From Nemophila menziesii (lineage: Eukaryota; Streptophyta; Magnoliopsida; Boraginales; Hydrophyllaceae), in contig JARWIR010000039.1 of the NCBI GenBank assembly GCA_029959085.1, forward strand, positions 5,456,001 to 5,520,000: 64,000 bases of DNA, in the 5' to 3' direction. The notes under the pieces are model-generated. The model searched no databases. It was not told where the DNA came from and saw only the letters and a list, made by a program, of their open reading frames with translations. Shown piece by piece: positions 22,120 to 34,061 of this stretch (position 1 is its first letter; each line of letters opens with the position of its first letter). Position numbers and translations under genes: made by a program.

Positions 22120-23397
22120 ATGGCATCGAGTTCGGACATGAGTATCGATAAGAGTTGGATCGAATTGACGAATGTGTTAGATGGTGAATATATTTTTGGG
22201 GTTTATAAATTTATCGATTTTGCTAAGAAAAGTAGAGGTTATACCGGTTACTTGTCTTGCCCGTGTAAGAAGTGTAATAATTTTTGTCGATTAAAAACCG
22301 AAGCTGTTATGGCCCACCTTCTAAGAGAGGGATTTAACCATGATTATAAGGTTTGGACAAAACACGGTGAGAAAGCGATACAAACACATAGACCCCCTGC
22401 AAGTAAAGATCCAATTATAGTAAATGAAATCCAGCATGTTTATGACGATGTGAGACAGAGTTACGATGTTGTGGACATCCGGGAGACACTGAGATGAGAG
22501 ATGCACATATTCCAAGTCGAAGCAGTTTTGACACATTGTTCGAAGAATTGGAGACAGAATTATTTCCTGGTTGTAAATCGATGAGTTCGTTGAATTTCAT
22601 TGCCAAGCTAATGAACGTAAAAGTAAAGAACAAATGGACTAACACCTCATTCACCGAGCTACTGGAGTTGTTGGGTCGTACTTTGCCTAAACCTCACAAT
22701 TTGCCCGAATCTTATGAAGCATGCAACAAGAAGTTGAAAAGTTTGGGTATGGGGTATGTTACCATCGACGTTTGTTTGAACGATTGTGTTATTTATTACA
22801 AAGAAAACAAAGACCTCGATAAGTGTCCAGTTTGTAGCGAGTCTATATGGGACCTAAAGAAGGGTATCAAAGTACCGCATAAGAATCTTCGATACTTTCC
22901 GATTGCTCCTAGATTACAGCGACTATACGCTTCAAAGCACACCGCTGAAGACATGATTTGGCACCATACCGGTAACAGTGCTGATCCGGATGTGTTGCGT
23001 CATCCAGTTGATGGTGATAGTTGGAAGATATTTGCAGCGCTACACCCTGAGTTTGCTAGTGAACCTCGTAACGTATATCTGGGTCTCGGAATCGATGGGT
23101 TTTGTCCTTTCTCTATGCAGAACAACTCGTACAACATACGGCCAGTCATATTAACCGTATATAACTTGCCCCCGTGGGTAGCACGGGGAATGAGAACATC
23201 AGCATACCATTGCCATCCACCGAGGAGATCGAGATTGATCCTGCTCATTTTTTATTGATTAGTCTTTTGATACGGTTATTGATGAAAATGAGGAAATTCA
23301 TGATGACACCTTGGATGAATACGGTGATGAAGAAGAACCTATAGAGGTTGATAGCGATGATGAACCCATAGTTATTAGTGGTTATGATACTGATTAG
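22120..23397 (+). pseudogene. TNP2-like CACTA transposase with frameshift and large internal deletion
   Basis: The ATG at 22120 starts MASSSDMSIDKSWIELTNVL, followed by EYIFGVYKFIDFA and CPCKKCNN, a Transpos_assoc-type N-terminal domain (residues ~1-85). A -1 shift occurs at 22494-22497. The next frame runs to about 23190 with HIPSRSSFDTLFEELE, LPESYEACNKKLKSLG, CPVC, and HPVDGDSWK with NVYLGLGIDGFCPFSMQNN (Transposase_21 type). After VYNLPPWVARG the sequence jumps to the far C-terminus. The core, DUF4218 and DUF4216 parts seen in CACTA-1 are gone, and 23269-23397 encodes only the acidic tail ending SGYDTD. A 5' leader with intron-like sequence lies at ~21400-22087, with an AG acceptor just before 22090. 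The element therefore cannot supply its own catalytic transposase. Confidence 0.92.
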
Positions 23398-23449
23398 GTT
23401 TTTTTTATTTTGGTTTATTTGTATTAACACATTTTGTTGGTTTTTGGAT

Positions 23450-24600
23450 ATCAACTTTGACCCTAAACACTCAACTTTGACTCTAAACACTCAACTTTGA
23501 CTATAAATAGTCAACTTTGACTATAAACACTCAAATTTGACTCTAAACACTCAACTTTGACTATAAACACTCAACTTTGACCCTAAACACTCAACTTTGA
23601 CTCTAAACACTCATTTTTGACTATAAACACTCAACTTTGACTCTAAACACTCAACTTTGACTATAAACACTCAACTTTGACCCTAAACACTCAACTTTGA
23701 CCCTAAACACTCAACTTTGGCTCTAAACACTCAACTTTGACTATAAACACTCAACTTTGACCCTAAACACTCAACGTTGACTAAACCCCCTGAACACTTA
23801 AGTTTGACTCTAACTGTTGACTAAACACCCCTAAACACTCAACTTTGACCAAAATAACTCAACTTTGTCTCTAAACACTCAACTTTGACCAAAATAACTC
23901 AACTTTGACTCTAAACAATCAACTTTGACTATAAACACTCAACTTTGACAATAAACACTCAACTTTGACCCTAAACACTCATCTTTGACTCTAAACACTC
24001 AACTTTGACTATAAACACTCAACTTTGACTCTAAACACTCAACTTTGACCCTAAACACTCAACTTTGACTCTAAACACTCAACTTTGACTATAAACACTC
24101 AACTTTGACTATAAACACTCAACTTTGACTCTAAAGACTCAACTTTGACTATAAACACTCAACTTTGACCAAAATAACTCAACTCTGACTCTTAACACTC
24201 AACTTTGACTATAAACACTCAACTTTGACTCTAAACACTCAACTTTGACTCTAAACACTCAACTTTGACTCTAAACACTCAACTTTGACTAAACCCCCGA
24301 ACACTCAAGTTTGACTCTAACTGTTGACTAAACACCCCGAACACTCAACTTTGACCAAAATAACTCAACTTTGACTCTAAACACTCAACTTTGACCAAAA
24401 TAACTCAACTTTGACTCTAAACACTCAACTTTGACTATAAACACTCAACTTTGACCCTAAACACTCAACTTTGACTCTAAACACTCAACTTTGACTCTAA
24501 ACACTCAACTTTGACTAAACCCCCCGAACACTCAAGTTTGACACTAACTGTTGACTAAACACCCCGGACACTCAAGTTTGACTCTAAACGTTGACTAAAC
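23450..24600 (+). repeat. 20-bp minisatellite with W-box-like core, ~55-60 units
   Basis: The unit CTCAACTTTGACTCTAAACA, with variants TATAAAC, CCTAAAC and AAAATAA in its second half, repeats for about 1.15 kb directly after the transposase stop codon. Nearly every unit contains TTGACT or TTGACC, the core of a WRKY-factor W-box. Longer variant blocks (ACTAAACCCCC then TGTTGACTAAACACCCC) recur at about 23780-23840, 24290-24340 and 24510-24600, which indicates amplification of multi-unit blocks. It lies between the two element genes, upstream of the TNP1-like promoter. CACTA-1 lacks this array. Confidence 0.97.
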
Positions 24601-24689
24601 ACCCCACATTAAGAATATGAAAAGGAACAAGAAAAAAAATTAAAAAAAAACATGCAAAAAAGGGAAAGCTTCTAAAACATTTAAAAAAA

Positions 24690-24990
24690 AAATAGCGACG
24701 ACCTTCAAAGATTTCGCGACACATTCATCCTTTGAATGTCGTCGTTAAATTTTAGCGACGATATTCAAAGGATATTTCGTCGCTAATAAATAATAAAAAA
24801 TTTGATTGGTCATCGTGGGCGGTCAACTTTCCCGCCCACGAAAATTAGCGACGACAAACCAAAAATTCGCGACAACTAGTCGTCGCTAACCCTTGACACG
24901 CAAAGGGCGTGTGTATGTGGGGCGACACGTGGCCCAAATTCGCGACGAAATTTAAGGTTTCGCGACGAATTTCGTGTCGTCGCTAGTCTT
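24690..24990. promoter_or_regulatory. Internal GCGACGA block, likely promoter region of the TNP1-like gene
   Basis: Many copies of AGCGACGAC, TTCGCGAC and TCGTCGCTAA lie in the middle of the element, just upstream of a TATAAAG at 24997-25003. They resemble the subterminal arrays at both ends. The arrangement suggests that the TNP1-class protein could bind its own promoter, which is inference. CACTA-1 has the corresponding block at 11080-11285. Confidence 0.65.
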
Positions 24991-24996
24991 TTATTC

Positions 24997-25003
24997 TATA
25001 AAG
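24997..25003 (+). promoter_or_regulatory. TATA box of the TNP1-like gene
   Basis: TATAAAG is followed by a leader that ends at a GTAATG donor at 25117. This fits a transcription start near 25030 and a leader intron. Confidence 0.6.
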
Positions 25004-25539
25004 CCCTAACCGAGCTCAGTTCTGCCATACTAAACACCCAAAAACACACCCAAAAGCTCCATTTCCGCCATAGCCAAGCTATTCCGAGGAGAAACAACAC
25101 CAAATCCGACGCTAAGGTAATGATTCTAGTCCAAATACACATTCTAATCTTTACTTTTTGATTTTTTCATTTTTAATTTCTAATATTTTGTCTTGTGTTT
25201 TTTTTGTATGATTCCTTCTTCTTGGCATGGATTCATGGACGAAATCTACACCATTTCTACGTAACAGGTTCCAATTTCCGGATCAAACTTGCAATTTTTT
25301 TTTTGGTTGGAAAAATTCATGAATGTTTGTGTGATTTGATTAATTCCGAGATATATGTATATGTTTGTGGGATGTTTGGTATTTTTTTTGTGTTAAAAAA
25401 CAACATGTAATTGGACTTTGTTTAAAATTAGTGTTTTGGTATGATTTTTGTAATTTTAATGTAATAGTTGGTGTGTTATTGTTATTTGATTGTGTTTTAA
25501 GATATAGAGACATATTTGCAATATGTTTGATTTGTATGT

Positions 25540-25990
25540 TTAAGGACTAAAATGCAATTTTGTATGTTTAAGGACTAAAATGCAATTTTATAAAAAATAG
25601 GACTAAAATGCAATTTTAGAAAAATAGAGGACTAAAATGCAATTTTATAAAAAATTGGACTAAAATGCAATGTTTTAAAAAAAATAGGACTTAATTGCAT
25701 ATTTAATAAAAATTTGGACTAAAATACAATTTTTTTTAGAAATATGACTTATTTGCCATTTTTAAAAAATTTGGACTAAAAAATGCAATTTTAGAAAAAT
25801 ATAGGACTAAAATACAATTTTCGAAAAATATAGGACTTAATTGCAAATTTAAAAAAAAAGGGACAAAAATGCATTTTTTAGAAAATTAGGAATTTTTTGC
25901 GATTTAAAAAAAAATTGGACTAAAATGCAATTTTAGAAAAAAAGGACTTAATTGCAAATTTAAAAAAAAATGAGACTTATTTGCAATTTT
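25540..25990 (+). repeat. Degenerate ~27-bp repeat in the TNP1 leader intron
   Basis: About 15 units around GGACTAAAATGCAATTTT and an A-rich spacer fill the last half of the leader intron (25117-26004). They end at the TATAG acceptor immediately before the ATG. Confidence 0.85.
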
Positions 25991-26004
25991 ATGAATTTTT
26001 ATAG

Positions 26005-27648
26005 ATGGCTGCTGTCACGGGTGGAGGAGTCACGGAGGAGACGGGAGGGGTAACGATCCCCCGAGGGGTCCACCATGTTCGAATGCTGGTTGTGCCTAAC
26101 CATCGGGTAATAAAAAATTCAATTAATGTTTATTTAGTAAATAAGAAAATATATAATTAATAAATATTTTTCACTAAAACAGGTGAACGTAAAAGGAGAC
26201 CGAAAGCTTCCACCTCTATCCGGACAGCTCAGGAGACCCTGAAGAGAGTCGGCTGGCCCATTCCAGTTGACTTTTCTGTCATAGACGGCACCTGGAACTT
26301 CGTGGGCGAGCATAGCAAACACGTGGGTCAGGTGGTGGGTAATGCTGTTCGAGAGGCTGTTCCCCCGTGCTACAAACAATGGTCAGATATCCCCGACCAT
26401 AACAAAGGGGTAATTATGCAGCGACTGCAGCAGTTTTTTGATTTGGAGGAGTGGAGGAGGCGAGAAGATTGGCATGAGATTGTTAAGAGGTTGACTACGA
26501 TGACTGGAGGAGCCTACAGGAGATACAAGTCGGATTTGAAGAACGACTACTATTACACGGGTGAAAATCCACCAGATGTTAACCCGGTGATTTGGGAGGC
26601 GACGAAGAAGATGTTTGATGACTTGGCGAAACAGGTAGAAAAAAATTATAATTTAATTATTTTATACATTTTTTTAAATTAATTTTATAACTACTTCTTT
26701 TTTATTTGTAACAGAGTCAGGCTGATATAAACAAGAAGAATCGTGAGCAGCAGACAGTTCCGAGCAAGGCGGGGTCAAGGAACTGGTCACAGACTCGGGA
26801 GGTGATTATTGAGGTTTAAGTTTTAAAAATTAAAATTTAATTTAGTATTTAATTTAATTTAAATGTTAACTAGATAATATTTGTTATTGTATACTGTCCA
26901 GGGGAAGTTGAAGACGGTGACGAAAGAGCCGTTGACTTTTACGGATGACGAGACCCAGGAGGAGATGGAGCTTCCTCCTTTAAGCGGCTATTTCGACCAC
27001 CTATCGTATGATGCAGCTACAGATAGCTGGCGTGACCAGCGTTTGAAGAAAGCTAGTGTAAGTCTTTTTTAAAAAAAAATTGATTTAAATTAATTTTTTA
27101 TTTTAAATTTTTTTTTTATTAATCTAATTAATTTTTAAATTGAAATCTAATTACAGGGTGTTCTTCGGGAGAAGATGAAGAAGAAGGTTGTCTAGGCCGG
27201 AGCGGAGGGTGCTAAAGTTAGCATCCAGGAGCAGATGGATGTCATGCTCGATACAATCATGGAGGTCCTACACCCACCCAAGACTAAATACTGGGTGCCT
27301 ACCATTGGTCCGGTCCGGAAACGATCCAGGACTCCTACACAACCGGACAGAGAGAACGAGGAGCTGCTTAAGGCGATTCTGGCTGGGATGAACGAGTCTC
27401 GCGCGGCTCAAAATCTTGCACCTATACCGGATCCATCCTCCGCATCACCCGGGCCCACAGCTTCTTCTAGTCGGTCGAGTCAACCCCCAAGCATGGCAGA
27501 CACTCTCTTCGAGGCATTAAACGGGATGAGAATCGCCCAAGGAATGCATCCGATCAGCAAACCCGGGCCCACTAGGGAAGAGAGACGAGATGAAGAGAGA
27601 GAAGATGAGGAGAGAGGAGAAGATGAAGACGATCGTGGTGACGATTGA
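26005..27648 (+). pseudogene. TNP1-like (Transposase_24 type) gene of CACTA-2, nearly open
   Basis: Five coding exons can be placed. Exon 1 is 26005-26106 (MAAVTGGGVTEETGG). Exon 2 is 26183-26634 (GWPIPVDFSVIDGTW, REAVPPCYKQWSDIP, TGGAYRRYKSDLKN, PPDVNPVIW). Exon 3 is 26715-26801 (NKKNREQQTVPSKAGSRNW). Exon 4 is 26902-27057 (GKLKTVTKEPLTF). Exon 5 is 27157-27648, ending in a long E/D/R-rich tail. Exons 2-5 join in phase 0 with GT-AG borders. Two defects are seen: a TAG at 27193-27195 in KKKVV*AGAEG, possibly from a CAG codon, and a frame mismatch between exon 1 and exon 2 that needs a shift near 26230 or a different boundary. Family members pair with TNP2 in CACTA transposition and are thought to bind element ends. 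It is truncated or dead unless the stop is read through. Confidence 0.88.
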
Positions 27649-27649
27649 G

Positions 27650-28336
27650 ATTTTTATTTATTTATTTGGTTGGTTTAGTTTGTGATTTTAAGACTTTTAA
27701 GTTTATTCCGTATGTTTGACTTTCATTTTGACTTTGACTATGTTTGACTTTATTTCAAGTTTAGTATTTGAATCGAATTATCGTATTTTATATGTATTTT
27801 TGGATTTTTATTTATTTATAATTTTGCATTATATTTAAAATCAAAATATTAATAAAGATTACAATTTAAATAATAAAAAATAAAATTTAAATAATAAACA
27901 ATAAAATTTAAATAAAAATAAAAATTATATAAAAAAATAAAAAACACGAATAGCGACGACGCGTGTCGTCGCTAACTATTAAATAAAATAAATAAATAAT
28001 GATTTTCGACAAAATCAAAAAATAAAAATAAAAAATATTAGCGACGACCAACCTGTCGCTAATATGTTGTCGTTAGATAAATAAAAAAAAGAAAATTCAA
28101 TTAATAAATTTTCGATTAAAAATTAAAGAAAAACTAATTAAGTAATTAGCGACGGCGTGTTGTCGCTAATGTGTCGTCGCTAATTTCTTAATTTCGCGAC
28201 GCGAGCCGTCGTGGTTAAATGCATGAGTAATTAGGGACGAAATCACAATTATTCGTCGCTAATCTCAAATTAGCGACGCCGGGATAGAGACGAGAGCTTA
28301 GCGACTACACGCGTCGTCGCGAAACCAGGCGAATCT
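27650..28336. repeat. 3' flank and right subterminal array of CACTA-2
   Basis: 27650-27945 is AT-rich 3' flank of the TNP1-like gene. From ~27948 to the terminus GCGACGA and TCGTCGCTAA motifs recur in both orientations. Confidence 0.8.
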
Positions 28337-28346
28337 AGTAGTGTTG

Positions 28347-30190
28347 ATTTATGTATCTTACGAGATGAAAAGTAATATGATATTGCTTCTCTTTTGTTAA
28401 ATAGATTTGTTAATAATCAATTTTGAATTTTTCTCTTTTACTCTACTTCATTTCCTGTAATCATGCTTGTTTGCTTTTCTTTTGGCTTTAATTTTATACT
28501 TTGATCATTATTTCTAAATACCAAGTACTATTTTTATATATGAAGGTTTTAGTATTTGTGACCTATAACATGTATGCTAGATTATATCATGCGAGGAGTA
28601 CTCTTCTTGCTAGTTTTTTATTTTACATTATCTATTCAATAGTAATATATATCCTAAATATTTTACTATCTTTGGACTTAGACATTAATATACTATGTTA
28701 ACTAATCTTGCTATTTGTTATAAAATATTGAACCTCAATTTTTAATAATTTGGTTTTCCTCTCCCTCTCACATACATTCGGTTCTTATTTGATTGTGTGA
28801 TTTCTTGTTTACTACATTTTTCTAGAAAATATTATACATCGAAAAATATGAGATGGAAAATCCTGATTATATAATAGCAAAATAAGGTGGTCATCGAGAT
28901 TATAGGTTGTAATATAAGATAATGTTTATTTATCTTAGTTTTCATATTTTGTTATATGTATGGGATATATACTGAGTTTGTAGTATTATATGAGGACCAG
29001 CAATTGCAAGTTTTGTGTTCACTTCAAATATCATCATCTAGGGATTGGATCCCAATGAAACTCAACTTCTATGGTTAGCCATTGCGACATGTGTTTTTCT
29101 AGTTTTAATTCATTCTTTTATTTTTTTTAATTTGTTTATTTCATAATATTTTTTTTATAATGCAACCTAAAATATTTTGATATAAAAATAAATCTCCTTT
29201 CTTTGTCAAGAGATATTAATGCACTTTAAAATTTATTTCTATATTATCTTTAAAGCTTCACATTACCACACAAATTAAACCAAATATGCTCTAAAAATAA
29301 TAATTCATCAAATCAAGACATGAAATAGGAATATTACGATTTAAGCACAAACGACTATATAAAAAGATCATTTTCAACCTAAAATGATGTCTCCTAAAGG
29401 ATAATATTTAGAACAAATAGGGAGACATCAATACGGTTATGCTAAATTTATGATCAAATGGTGTAGGCTCCTTGATTCTAGTGCCTAGTTTTTTTGTGGG
29501 CCCGACACAACCATGTGCTTCTTTTTCTACTGGTCCTTTTGGTACAACGCAATAGTTTGTGACTTGTAAGAGTTTATGTGAACTACTTCTTATTCTTGAT
29601 TTGTTCTTTTTTTATTTATGATGGTATAATAGTTAAATGGGGCATTCTCGAATGAATAATTATAAAAACTAATTTTTAGTGTTTCTCTTTTTATCATTCT
29701 TGTGTTTTAGATATAATTTTTACTATTGTGTATATTCATCTTCCATCTTAATGAATGTTTAACATGGTTCTACATGATGTCTTGTGACCTTTTTAACTTT
29801 CACTATTCATGGCACCTCAATTTTCTGTAAAGTGGAACCCTCGTGGGTAAAATGAATTTAGTAAGATGTCATAATATATATGGATTATTTTAAGGAACCA
29901 AGAATTATATATTTCATTTGTGTCTTTAACATTCCTTGGATTAGATTCTTTATCGTTAGTATCAAGCATTTGATCTCAGTCACTTATCCACCCCTTGCTT
30001 TATATATATCAAGCCTATTATATGTTCATAATCACCCTATCCTCCATTCTCAATCTCTATAACTAAAAAGGTATATCAAGGATCATTTACCTCTTCAAGA
30101 TTATCCACAGTTGAAATGGTCTAAGGTCATATATAAGATCGTCATGATCAAGTTAAACAACTCTATACAAATGTATAAAAAGAAAGAAAA
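28347..30190. repeat. Block Z, unit 1, right of CACTA-2
   Basis: The block continues the host sequence interrupted by CACTA-2 and matches 5011-6800, 38425-39430, 40272-41880 and 60171-61960. It holds the GTGGGCCCGACACAACCATG landmark at 29497. It also has a CCCH relic and otherwise no recognised coding sequence. Confidence 0.75.
28945..29095 (+). pseudogene. CCCH zinc-finger gene relic (unit 1, block Z)
   Basis: The + strand reads YYMRTSNCKFCVHFKYHHLG, then a PMKLNFYG and PLRHV linker in a shifted frame. The CKF and KYHH parts of the finger survive, while the first and third cysteines do not. The same gene piece is seen in block A, so each unit carries two related finger fragments. Confidence 0.6.
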
Positions 30191-31120
30191 CATATTCATT
30201 GTGGTACATTGATTCGACGACTCTAAAAAATAAACATAAGGTAGTTACATATAACAGAGTTATGAATGATTATTTCGTTGATGTCATTTGTATTCAGGTA
30301 ATGATTTAGGTCATAGGTACCAAAGGAGACATCCAATGTTATTGAGTATTCTATGCGACATAATTCATTTTTCAAAATACTTAAAGAGAAACTCCAAACA
30401 TAGTGGGAAAAATAGGTTAATCATGAGAATTCAAGATGACAACCTCCCTGCATATGCTTTCATACCGTGAATTCAATATACAATAGTAAATACTTTCGTC
30501 GACCTAAAAATATCATTTTCGTTAGGTTACTCAGGAAAGACGGTGAACCTTCTAATGATCTTAACATACTATATACTTCACCAGTATTCGATGATGTTCT
30601 TGAGCGTTTAAAATGCCTATTCAATATAGAATTAACGGTAGAGAGTAAAAAAAGGATATAACATCAATGATGGTATATTTTCTTGTTGGTACATCCTTGT
30701 TCAAGCAATTACATGTTCAATAGAATAAGATAAAATAGAATTTAACTAGAAAGAAGTGGTATACTGTGAGGACGTTTTATTGGATTTTGTATTTCTTCAT
30801 ATAAAAAGAGAAATTCTTAAAGGGCCTTGTCTTTGTTGGAAGCAAAGCTATCTTAGTAAAATTATGAAAAAATTTATAATTCTTCATAAGATGATTATTA
30901 AAAACAATTGACTCTTGACTGATGATGACTATGTCGATGATCTGTCATGGTACCATAGCATGTCACCTCATGTTGTGTTAACTACAGACACAAGAACCAT
31001 CACTGTCTAGTAATCTCACTCATATCAAGGATTCTGTAGATTACTTTTAGCTCCGAAGTGATCTTATTGCACATATGTCGAACGAAAGCCGTTATGAGAA
31101 TTGACGATTCAACTCACATA
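30190..31120 (+). pseudogene. PIF/Harbinger transposase relic, unit 1
   Basis: Several family segments can be followed on the + strand. YQRRHPMLLSILCDII lies near 30310 (the FRRRFRM helix region), then KYFRRP and VRLLRKDGE near 30480-30545. The GSIDCMH segment is deleted. SNDLNILYTSPVFDDVLE comes near 30552-30603, then an IELTVESK piece corresponding to the VNG.EY.KGY region. After a gap, KIMKKFIILHKMIIKNN (family form IMK.CIILHNMIVED) appears near 30870, and a DLIAHMSNE-like end (DLIEH.W) near 31055-31085. Stops and frameshifts are frequent. This is the copy with the best-preserved C-terminal half. Confidence 0.8.
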
Positions 31121-32694
31121 ATTTCAACTTGTGTAATTTATTTTCATGTAAATCAAATTTATGTCTATGTAATTTTATGTTTATGTATTTTTAATTTGTG
31201 TGATTTAAATTCAATTTATAGTCCTTATAATCATTCATATCATATTTATTTGATGTCATTACATCATTTATATAATTTTATAACTTAATGCTTTAAAATA
31301 TCTTAGGAAATTAATAAATGGAAAGTGAAGCACACTAAACTAGATAAATAAAAAATTACACTAATATATGAAAACATTAAGTTTTAATATAAAAAAACAC
31401 CCGGGTATAAAATATAAATAATGTCGAAAGTGATTTTATAAATCTCCGCTACTTTGTGCCATTTTGAAATGGTAGTAATCATGTTTAAATAGTTTACTAT
31501 CGAACATGGGTAATCTTTTAATATCACTTGTTTTTTTATATATTACCCACGTTCTTCTTCCTTGACATTTATTCATGGGGAGTTTCATCATCCTTATCAT
31601 TATATCTCGATTATTGATATAAACTTCTTGGAATCCTATAAGTTTTTCTTCTTTTTGTTGTATTTAAACAAAAGTGTATCCTACAATGGCCTTTTCCTTT
31701 TAGATTTCCATGGACCTTGATTCTCAAGGCTCTCTTTGTGTGTTAGGCGAGAAGTCGAAATTAACTAATTCCATTTGACATGGAGACGGAGATGGAGTAC
31801 TAGTAGAAGTTAAATTTAGAACTAATTCATTCAAAATATATCCCATGGATACATGTTCATAAGTGAAGAATTGTTCTCCCCGAATTGTATAAATATATAG
31901 CATCACCACCCTACCGAAAAAGTAGTAGCTATATTAAAATATTAGTCGAGATATAATTAAATTTATATGGATAAAAGTTATTAATTTAAGTCTTACCTTG
32001 TCACTGGCATTTTCACCTAACCTTGGTTGTAAATTTTTCCTTTTTCATGTACTTGGCATATCTTGTGCATGCCTTGTTGGTTATGCTACTATGTTATTTA
32101 AACAGTTTTCCATTTCACCAATCTTTCCTTTCTCTCTTCGATTTTGATTCCTATGTTGTTATTTTTTTTTGGAAATGTTAATTATGGGTTATCTCTAATT
32201 TTATGGATTTAGGGTTTGTAAATTTTTTAAATTAGTAAATTTCACAACATTTCATAGTTCAAATAAATGTAGGAATCAGGGTTTTGAATCATATCAAAGG
32301 CGATTTTGGTAATTTAGTGTTGCATTCAGTTTTTGAATAATTATTTAAATATGCACATATGTTTATAAAGTTTATAAGTTGTATATGTTCATATTACAGG
32401 TGAAATTCGTACTAGTCCCAAGGTGGTTTTTTTATCAAACAGATGTTGTTGTATATGCTTAAATTTTAAAGCCTGATAAAAATATATGGTGGAGCGAGAA
32501 GTTATTTCCACAAGTATGTATAAATACTTATTATTTAATCATTGGGACCACAAAGTCGTAAAAAAGATCATTATTTCATATATTATTGTAAATTATAATA
32601 AGAGTTGGTTAAACTTTGTAGTTCTATTTTTTATACCAATTGTGCATCTTTTAAATTCTTACTAGCAGAAGGGTGAGTATGTAAATATTGATCC
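31121..32694. repeat. Block O, unit 1 (PIF ORF1-side remnant)
   Basis: The block matches 42890-44980. Between 31720 and 31915 the minus strand carries YILNELVLNLTSTSTPSPSP, which matches a minus-strand piece at 43530-43690. By its position facing the transposase it is probably the C-terminal part of a PIF ORF1. 32000-32694 is AT-rich; I recognise nothing in it, although a short + stretch near 32400-32515 is less AT-rich than its surroundings. Confidence 0.5.
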
Positions 32695-34061
32695 AGATTT
32701 AACAAACACATCATGGGTGTTGATTTCTTAAATTATTTTACTTTTAGGTCTTCAAATAAAAAATTTGAAGATCCCATTGGTAAATGTCTTTAAATAGGTA
32801 GAAAGTGGCATAGTAGTCTCTTTGTTGTTGGATAATTTATACCTTTATAGAAATTCAACTAGGATTTACATATAATTCTCAAGAAACATATACTCCAAAA
32901 GTACCTTGGTTTGATATTTTACATAACAATTTTTTGAGATTCTTATTATATCTATGACTTAATATTTTTTAGTGAGTGCTCTGTATTCCAAATCATCTTG
33001 ACATGTAGTGTCTTCGTCATTCCTATACTTATTTCTACTAAAATACATTTGACTTTTCGAGTCTTGTAATAGTTTCTTATCCCTCTAATTATGTTACCAA
33101 AGAGTAATTCTGCACCAAGGGTGGCACACTTTGTACGAGTTTTACTTGAATTTAAAAAAATTTAAAGTATTAGTTTAAGAAACTTATTAGTCAATGGTTT
33201 AATGGCCATCACTTATAATCTCCTAATTTATAATAACAAATTCTTCAATTTTCATATTTTTGATTTGTATCTATTTTTAAAAAACTAACTGTTTTGAAGT
33301 AATGTCACTTAATTATTTTTACACATCTCTTCTTCTTACATTTGAGATATTTTTATCCATGAATAAAGGATAGATGAGTAACATAAATAAGAAGAAAAAA
33401 TACATATCTATTTCAACATCCTAAGATTAATGGTGTACCATGTACAAAAAGGTAAATCATTTTCTTTTTAATTACAATTTATTTATTTTTGACCATTTTA
33501 GGTTTATTTAAGACAAACAGTTTATTAAAAATTGAATTCTGATTATATGTATAAACAATTTATATTATGTGAAATTATCTTGTTTTTTAGTTTCAATCTA
33601 CTTAATTGAAGTTCAATTAATTATACTTATAACTAAATACAATAAAATATTTACTTTATTTCATGCATTTGTTATAGATTATTTATTAAACTATTTATAT
33701 AGTTGACAGAAAAGATTGGTGGCCATGTAATTTCAACAAAAAAAACAATCATGAACAATAGGTGTTGTGATATTGGTAACTTTTATCTCTATCTAATAAT
33801 TGTATGTCAGCCCTCAAACAAAAAAGGAAAAAGAAAATAGAGATAATCTTATATACCTTATTAAAATAACCTTAGTACTAATAAATCATAAAAATATGTG
33901 TGTTTTTATACTAGTTAGAAGGCTTGGCTACAACAAACTTTCCACAAATGGCATAACAATTATTTGGCTCATTTTTTCTTATATTTTTGTCAATCTTCTA
34001 AGGTTTATAAGTATTTTTCATCTCCCTAATAATAGAGTTATACCTCTAGACATGTCCCTCT
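32695..34061. repeat. Composite-unit block A, unit 2 (short form)
   Basis: The block matches 14690-16290, but the part holding the zinc-finger relic (equivalent to 16290-17400) is missing. It joins directly to the TATACCCCC repeats at 34062. The 58-bp segment is single here. No coding sequence was recognised. Confidence 0.75.

Larger units (their letters stand above)
21092..28343 (+). mobile_element. Complete CACTA/En-Spm element CACTA-2, 7252 bp, TTG target duplication
   Basis: The left end is CACTACTGGATTCGC. The right end, read on the minus strand, is CACTACTAGATTCGC, giving a 15-bp inverted repeat with one mismatch. TTG precedes (21089-21091) and follows (28344-28346) as the 3-bp duplication typical of CACTA elements. 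The paralogous sequence at 5001-5017 and 60161-60177 reads CTTTTTCTTGATTTATG with a single TTG, which is an unfilled site and confirms both edges. Inside lie subterminal GCGACGA arrays, a deleted TNP2-like gene, a minisatellite, an internal GCGACGA block and a TNP1-like gene, all in the + direction. Confidence 0.97.

Noticed and set aside
23450..24600. CRISPR-like array
   Set aside because: The units are contiguous 20-mers without unique spacers, in a plant CACTA element; this is a minisatellite.
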